Source: Ignelater luminosus (Eukaryota; Arthropoda; Insecta; Coleoptera; Elateridae). Taken from it: DNA of 64,000 nucleotides. Made by a program: the position numbers and the translations under genes. Positions 57,656 to 64,000 of this stretch are shown one piece after another. Within the stretch, counting starts at the first letter, position 1; the number at the start of each line of letters is the position of its first letter. The stretch is from positions 22,425 to 86,424 of the forward strand of contig VTPC01091301.1 in the NCBI GenBank assembly GCA_011009095.1, written 5' to 3'. The notes beneath the pieces are model-generated. The model made no database searches. It saw only the letters and a list, made by a program, of their open reading frames with translations, and had not been told where the DNA came from.

Positions 57656-58859
57656 GTAAGTGGCTTCTTTTACAACAAATGCTTTTCCGTATTTTAACAA
57701 AATGTAATTAAATATTTTACACTAACGCAGTGACATTTAATTAGTCCGGTCTTTTTGCAAAACAATTATATGTACTTTAAATGAGATCTTTTTGTTCATT
57801 TTATCTAATCTTGAAATTTAATGTTTTATGTTAGGTTTCAAGAATTAAATATCTTATAGTGTGTAGCTGACACACAACAGTTAATGTTTGATGTTTAGTA
57901 AACATAGTAAACCGCTTAGAGGGCAGACCCGGATTTGAAATATTTGCGTAGGATGCGTAAATAACAAGCCGGCCGGTATAAATATCACTAAGTTATCTTG
58001 TTTCTATTTTTAATTGTCAACCAATTATTTTCTCTTTCTATATAACATTTAGGAGAAACAAAATTTATAGATCTAACGTGCTAAATAATGCGTCCAAGGA
58101 ATTCTTCTAGAATATCATAATATTTATGTTTACGCAGATTTAAATAGAAAGTTGTGGAATTCCTTATCAATAAAAATAACAAACACCAGCATACTACCAA
58201 ACTTAGCGAAGCACATAGCCGGTCTCGTTACTGCCGTATATGACAAATAACTACTGAGAATTCAACAATCAACAACTATAAAGTGATAAAATTCATACGG
58301 ACAATCAATAATTATGTTGTTTCAAAACTGACCGTAGCGTTTAAGACAGTATGAAACTCAGGTTGTGTGTCGGCGAACTTGCTCTCAAGTTTTGTAAAGA
58401 ATTCAGAGTTTTCTTATTTTAATATTAAAATCTAATAATGAGATTTACATTTAATTAATTTCTTTAAAATGTAATTATCATTTAAATCTGTTGAACATTT
58501 AATAATTCCTTGCATGAGTTCAATACATGACTTATTAAATTTCAATCCAAATCAGTGGGGTATAGTATTGAGGCATAATTACCTTATTTGTCAAAATTGA
58601 ATTTAATACAATTATAACTGAATTTCTATTTCAATTAATTGATGATTGAATTGCTTCTTCTGCTTAAATGAATTACTAACAGTAACACAAACGTTGAGGG
58701 TAACCAAAAATGTAAGATAATAAAACACTGTATAATTATGCAATTGATAATAATAAGATTTATTAAAATAATATGTTGTGAAGTTAAAACATAAACGCAT
58801 TGTTTAAATTACGGACATTTTGAGAAACTAAGTATACTTAATGCCAAGCTTTTACAGTG
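57656..58859. other. AT-rich DNA, possible intron
   Basis: No coding signal, tandem repeat or element end was recognised. If the 57607-57655 exon is real, this would be intron sequence. Confidence 0.5.
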
Positions 58860-61700
58860 ATTCATGATATTTATCGAAACAAGTGACACAGGGTCCAGAT
58901 TTGTCTTTACAATAAATACAGCAATATATAGTTTGCTTTCTATCACGTCCTTTCATGGTACACAATCTGCACCTTCTACGTTTTACCTTTTGCGTATTTC
59001 CTTTATCTTTACCTTTCTCAGATATCATGCTTATAGTAGGTTCTGTATACGAGAGAGTGAACCTTGAGTAATTTTCGGTAATAATTTGGCAGTACGCAAA
59101 GCCTTGATTATCGATAGTCGGAAGTCAGAAAGGTTCATCCTTCTACCAGGATAACGATCGAATAATTTGTAAGAATTGATCATAATAAGCTGCATAGTAT
59201 GAATGAATAATGTTTTGTACCAACGAACTGTTTTTTGTTCACATGGGTAATAAGAAAATTTTATCGTCACAAATAATTTCCTTTTTATTTCTGAATTTTT
59301 TTAATACTGAAATGCAATAAAGAACTGATTAGGATATTATATTCAGTGTGTTCATTTTAAAACAATCCATCTTAAAAAGCACGTTAATTTATTTATGGAA
59401 GGGAACACCAAAATACATAATTAACTCAATAATAGAGGGCGCTGTGTTTGCTCTCGCACACATAACTTCAAGATCTTAAATGGCACCTCACCACTTATGA
59501 TATGTAATTGGAAAAAAAATAACAATAGCAATCTTTTAGTCAAAACAAAATTGAAATCGGCCTACTAGATCAAAGATTACAGTACAGTCTCGCTTTAGTG
59601 ATCAGTTTAAATTGTGTTAGTTAAGTAAACAAACGCATTTTAATTGTTCTGGTACTTATTTTAGATATGAAACAAATGAACCTAAACATTTTTAATTGAA
59701 TAATTTAAATTGAACTAACAATAGAAAAGCAACAACAGAAAGGAAATACCTAACCTAGCGATTCACATTAGCAGATCAGTTCACACCATTCGCCTCCAAA
59801 TAGGTGTAGTGGCAGTTATTCTTTACTCAGAACTATCACTAAGACAATGAATTGGTCACCTCGATTCAAAATTACTATACAAAACGTCTCACTATAATAA
59901 CAAAGAAAAGACATATTTTTTACGTAAATTATCGCATCTCGATTGTTTTAATATTTACTTTTAGATAAAAAAACAAGTTTTGACATTGCATAAGATGAAT
60001 TGAACTATGGTGAGTTTCTATGTTTAGGTATTGTTTTCAAGAATTACTTATTTCGTCTTGTTCTTTCGGTTCTGTTTTTACCTTCTAGTGACAGTCCAAT
60101 TTACAATAATCAATTAGAAATACATACGTTCATGTGTTTTGCATCCGAAATAAGCACCAAAACAATTGAAATAAGTTTCTTTACTTAGTTAGCGCAATTT
60201 AAATTCTTTATCTAAAATGAAACGTTTTGTGCCATAAAATTCGATTAAGTGAACCGATTTGAATTTTGTCTTTAATAATGAGATTGCTGTTGTTATTCCC
60301 TTTCAACGATGCATCTCAAGTGTTATAGTGTCATTTAAGATTTTGAAGTTATGTGTGCGAGAGCGAACACAACGACCTCTATGAATCACTTAATTCAGCA
60401 TTTTAATGTCCTCCTTCATAAATAGATGGAAGTGGTTTTTTTTTATTTCGATAACTTTATTTGTTTAGGCGATATTAAAGATGGATCGTTTTAAAATGAA
60501 CACAGTGTATGTTGAATATCCCAATTTATAAGAACATTAGAGGTTGACGTTTTGGGCGTGTCGGTCACACCGCACTGGCAACAAATGTGTTAAAATTAAA
60601 GGATACCATTTGCTGAGTAAACCTTATAGTAAGCGATTTTTAGTTTTAATGCTTATCCTTCTTTGAACATCGATTTGTTCTCTCCTTTTTAAGCTTCTTA
60701 AACTTTTTTGGGATTCTCTTTCAAATTAGCCCTCAACGTTCTAGCGCAGTAAGTATCCGCTTGTAGTAGTTTTTGTGCCAATGAATAACTAACTTTCTGT
60801 TCATTAAATTCATGACAACTTTGGAAGCATGCCCTGTTCCATTCAACTCTGCATCGTTTGCCCCAGTATATACTCTAAATCTTAATACTGTTCCATTGGG
60901 CTCCGTCAGAAATACAGTTTGACGCCATATTTATGTATGCCGTTTATTTTGAATCTATTGTCTAATCGCGAGTCGTCCGCGAACTACATCATACTGTCAT
61001 CCAGGACAAGCTTTTTTACTGTGTAGTAGATGCTTGGCATTAAAACATTTAATTCCTCTACAGAAAGAAAAATTAAGACACTTCATTATCAACATACATC
61101 TATTTCTGCTCATTTGTTTCTTGAAGATCGATATGTTGACCAATCTGTCTGCCTTCCAGTAATCTTGCAGTCTAGATAGCTGAATTGTTACTATATGGAG
61201 AAGGAGGCCAACAAAAACACTGATTTCTTCTACAGTTAGGTCCTTCTAAAATGACACCCGCGATTTCTCAGATGTACTGCTAGATAAAACCGTAACAGTT
61301 AGTTTCTTCTCCAATGAGCTTCTGGAAATTTTCGTCAAATAGTAAGGCAAAAAAGTTAATGAGACTCTGTCCAAGTACTGCACATTTGTTTGAAAGAGAT
61401 GCTCGTCATATCACCTGGCAATGAATTATCTGCCCACGTTGCTGTGGAATTAGTGTTCACAGTGACGTTTTGTCGTGGAGATGGTGGATTGGTTCCAACT
61501 ACAGACATATCATCAAACACTAATTACGAAGAATCCATTTCTGAATCCTCATCGTCTTGTTATCTGATGGGGAATACTCGGATTTACTTCGTACAAAGTC
61601 TAAAACAGGTCCTTTGGATTGAAAAGGTCTTGCTTCATCACTCATTGTCTGTAAGTTTTAGAAAGACTAATACAAATTTTTTACACTTAAATGAAACAAA
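58860..61700 (-). mobile_element. PiggyBac transposase relic, interrupted by an inverted-repeat element
   Basis: Minus-strand order: an acidic N-terminus near 61560-61450 (DDEDSEMDSS), weak middle blocks, then LVLDDSMM with FADDSRLDNRFKING near 61010-60930 (from VDE-M--FKGR), IHKYGVKLYFLTEPNGTVLR and FRVYTGANDAELNGTGHASK near 60930-60830, and IHWHKNYYKRI, from MDNYY--. A 1.2-kb element then interrupts. On its far side, 59270-59031 reads FSYYPCEQKTVRWYKTLFIH and SYKLFDRYPGRRMNLSDFRL, followed in another frame by the C-terminal cysteine-rich domain at about 59000-58865 (RRRCRLCTMKGRDRKQTIYC, SGPCVTCFDKYHES). Catalytic aspartates are partly altered and about 60 residues around the insertion are lost. 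Dead. Confidence 0.85.
59332..60521. mobile_element. Non-autonomous element with inverted ends of about 190 bp
   Basis: The left end begins GGATATT, then CAGTGTGTTCATTTTAAAAC and AATCCATCTT. The right end, read inward on the other strand, gives GGATATTCAACATACACTGT, then GTTCATTTTAAAACGATCCA. Pairing resumes further in around GTGTTTGCTCTCGCACACAT and AACTTCAAGATCTTAAATG (left, about 59445-59480) and its partner near 60330-60375. The left and right arms are about 190 bases, imperfect. The interior is AT-rich with no transposase (the 62-codon frame at 60000 has no similarity). It lies inside the piggyBac relic, so it is younger. I could not define a clear target duplication. Confidence 0.75.
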
Positions 61701-64000
61701 ACAATAAAAACTGCGTATTTATCTTTTAAATTAAACAAAAGCCGTTAACAACGTCCTTATTGTAGGTTAGGTACTATTCTTTGCACTGTTTACACTTAAA
61801 TCAAGGTAGTATCAGTGACATTTGTCCTCACAGATACCTAATTATTCACTAAAACTCAGCGTAAGTTCAAAATTATATGAAACCACGTTGCAAAACGTTT
61901 GACAATACTATTGTAAGGCAGGCCAGCACAAAACACCAACACTCTTGATGAAATCCGACTGTTAGCCAACTCATAAAGCAGTACCATGTATGTAGCTCCT
62001 ATTGCAGTAGGCAACAGCCAAATGTTTCCGATTGAAGTCGCCGCGCCAGCAGCGAATGTGTTAAACATTCTACGCACCCCGATTGGCTCATTCTTTGGGA
62101 AAAATAATCTCCAAAGGAAACGAAATGCCAAACCAACAAGTTGAATGATGGCACCATCAAAGGGTCCGCAGTCTAAATGCTTTCAAAAGAAAAAAGAATG
62201 TGACGCTCAGCACAAGAATGTCCGTGCTTGATGCTTGGACCAGAACGTACTTTTTTGCATGCTTCATCATGTCATGGTTCGTCCGTCGCGTCAACGTTTT
62301 TTAGAGTATAATGTCCTCCATCGAATGAAGAATTCTTGTTCGAGATGAAAAAGTTTCATCACGCTTGTTGGTGTCTACATCGCAACTAAAACTTTGGATA
62401 AAAAGCAATCTTCCAAGTGTTAGACACTCTAAGCAGTTACAAAAAAAATTTTTCTTGGCGAGAAGCTAACGACGAAGTTCGCACCAACACCCTTTACGTG
62501 TGGTATCCTTTAAACCAGCAGCTTACTAGAGAGTTCACACTAAATCTACGGTGTGGTTTTCAAGTCCAGGTCAGAATTCATAATACTTTACAGTTTACAT
62601 TCTGAACTAACCAGCTCCATCGAAGTCACTACCATTGAACGATACTTCAGCTGATTCATCTTCAACCAAAGTTTCTAGTTTGTATGCAAGATCTGCTTTT
62701 TTCCAGTACGAGGACAGTGATAGCGGGCATTCTTGATCTTTATCACTGACTAGAATCGATTGAAATACACGAAACCCGGGAAGAGCGGCCGCTATTCTAA
62801 ATCCTAACGGATCACTATGCCAATATTGCTTTAATCATTTTGAGAAATATACATAGAACCGCTTCCGTTTTAACGGGAATAACGCTACTGAACAACGTCC
62901 TCGCAAAAAATAATAGGGCCCACACAATTTGATTTGATTCGATTATCATAAATTTTCTATTAAAGAAAAAGAGGGCGTTCTTTTAAGCTAGCTCTTCATT
63001 GCGCCTAGTCTTTTTTATACTAAACCTTTTTATGTGCACTACTTTGTTCTACGCAACGGTAACCACGCGTTTAAAACCGCTTAGTTAGCTCTCGGCTCGT
63101 TGTTGAAGAATAAACCACAAATACCACCATAGATGCCAGTCTAGTAGCCCGTTAATTTTAAAAATCTTTGCTAGACTCTGCCAAGGTCGATGACAATTCA
63201 ACGGTTGACGCGTCTTCAGACTCAAAGTAAGGAAACAAACAACTTGAGTTTACTTAGTGAGTTGAATAATTGCGCTAATACAAGGCATGTTTGTTAAAGT
63301 TTGAGTTAAACGTAGATCAAGTACTGACTGTAAATACGGGCATAAGTGACAAGGGTTTTGACAAGCTGATAAATTGGATTGACTTGTTTGTTTTAATATA
63401 TTTTTTAAAAAATCAATCGCTCTTTGGTTTAAAGCTCGAAGACAAACAAAAATAAAACGCGATACGCGACAGAACATGATTACCGGGTCTTTAAACGGTA
63501 GAGGAACCCGCCAAAGATGTGAAGGGCGTGGTTTTCATGTTCTTCTGCTGAATTCTGATTTTCTGATCCCTTTTATCTTTTTTTCTTTTTCCTACAAATT
63601 TTATTAAAGATTGATCTTTTTTTTTATTTGAAGTGTGCAAACTTTTTGCTTTTATTACAGTTATTACATTTGTTTACTGAGTTGTGTCAGTAGAGGACTT
63701 ACTGGGTTTGTATCTGGTTTAGTTAGTTCATTGACTAGAATGACTCTCTGTACCAGTTACTGATCCATTAATACTTTGAAGCTATTTTTGGCATTCAAAT
63801 CCGTCTTTCTACTTGATTTAAATATTCAAGTTTGTTGAAATTGCTAACTACACATTTGGCTGGTTCCTACATTACAGGATTTACTGTTTTGAAAAGCGGA
63901 AAGGTGAACCTCTTTTTCAGATTTGGTAGCCGAACAGTTTCTGAATAACAATAATCTTATTTTTCATCTGACTGCTCGAAGTAGCGAGCTATTGGTTCTT
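61701..64000. other. No gene called; one weak relic
   Basis: Mostly unrecognised sequence. On the minus strand near 62250-62160, KKYVLVQASSTDILVLSVTF faintly recalls the SPDTDVLVL motif of another transposon-associated protein family, but too little remains to name it. The open frame 62131-61856 (91 codons, hydrophobic) continues near it without a known domain. From 62840 to 64000 I see nothing beyond AT-rich DNA. Confidence 0.4.

Overview
This window reads as a gene-poor stretch of an insect nuclear genome. It is AT-rich, has no operon-like coding, and is packed with decayed animal transposons: LINEs, mariner, pogo/Tigger, piggyBac, hAT-type ends, copia and Bel/Pao fossils. Short arrays of CCTAA (the insect telomere repeat TTAGG on the other strand) also point to an arthropod, most likely an insect. 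I cannot name the species. No intact host gene, tRNA, rRNA or CRISPR array was seen. The only candidate host coding sequence is two short exon-like segments at 57.2-57.7 kb, plus two weaker ones at 24.7 kb and 42.6 kb.

Layout. 0-3.1 kb: unique-looking AT-rich DNA. 3.1-4.3 kb: GC-rich minisatellite, open on both strands. 4.7-5.6 kb: relic of an uncharacterised transposase-like family. 5.6-7.5 kb: quasi-palindromic repeat built on GGAAATTTCC and CCAGTTGTCATCTGG. 7.7-9.1 kb: minus-strand LINE endonuclease fragment. 9.1-9.8 kb: second uncharacterised transposon-like relic. 11.0 kb: a 213-bp MITE. 12.1-15.2 kb: divergent satellite with units of about 200-325 bp. 15.2-22.3 kb: two plus-strand LINEs of one lineage, the first holding a mariner deletion derivative and the second a solo LTR. 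22.3-26.2 kb: AT-rich DNA with one hAT-type end. 26.2-33.6 kb: a nest of elements, described below. 33.6-35.2 kb: R1/jockey-type LINE relic. 36.0-37.2 kb: another copy of the 4.7-kb transposase-like family. 39.4-41.9 kb: a transposase fragment, a LINE ORF1 fragment and a Bel/Pao fossil. 42.8-44.8 kb: a LINE tail, GC-rich tandem repeats, the 3-kb minisatellite again but inverted, and a TTAGG-like tract. 45.1 kb: a pogo-type fragment. 45.9-49.3 kb: an RTE-like LINE split by about 1.4 kb of tandem repeats. 52.1-56.6 kb: a hAT-type end, a 5'-truncated copia fossil and a mariner-like transposase, the last two sharing one reading frame at their junction. 58.9-61.7 kb: a piggyBac relic interrupted by a 1.2-kb inverted-repeat element.

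The most informative region is 26.2-33.6 kb. A mariner copy is cut by an element with inverted ends of about 110 bp, flanked by a 7-bp repeat that both mariner halves share. The interior of that element carries a CCTAA array. The array is itself split by two same-orientation R1/TRAS-like LINEs, each ending with its poly(A) against TTAGG units. A pogo/Tigger element with TA duplication lies in the 3' UTR of one LINE. This gives at least four time layers and suggests that telomere-type LINEs use an internal TTAGG tract inside a mobile element as a landing site.

The elements show no joint cellular pathway. The window is best read as a record of successive insertions, with little sign of purifying selection on any long reading frame.
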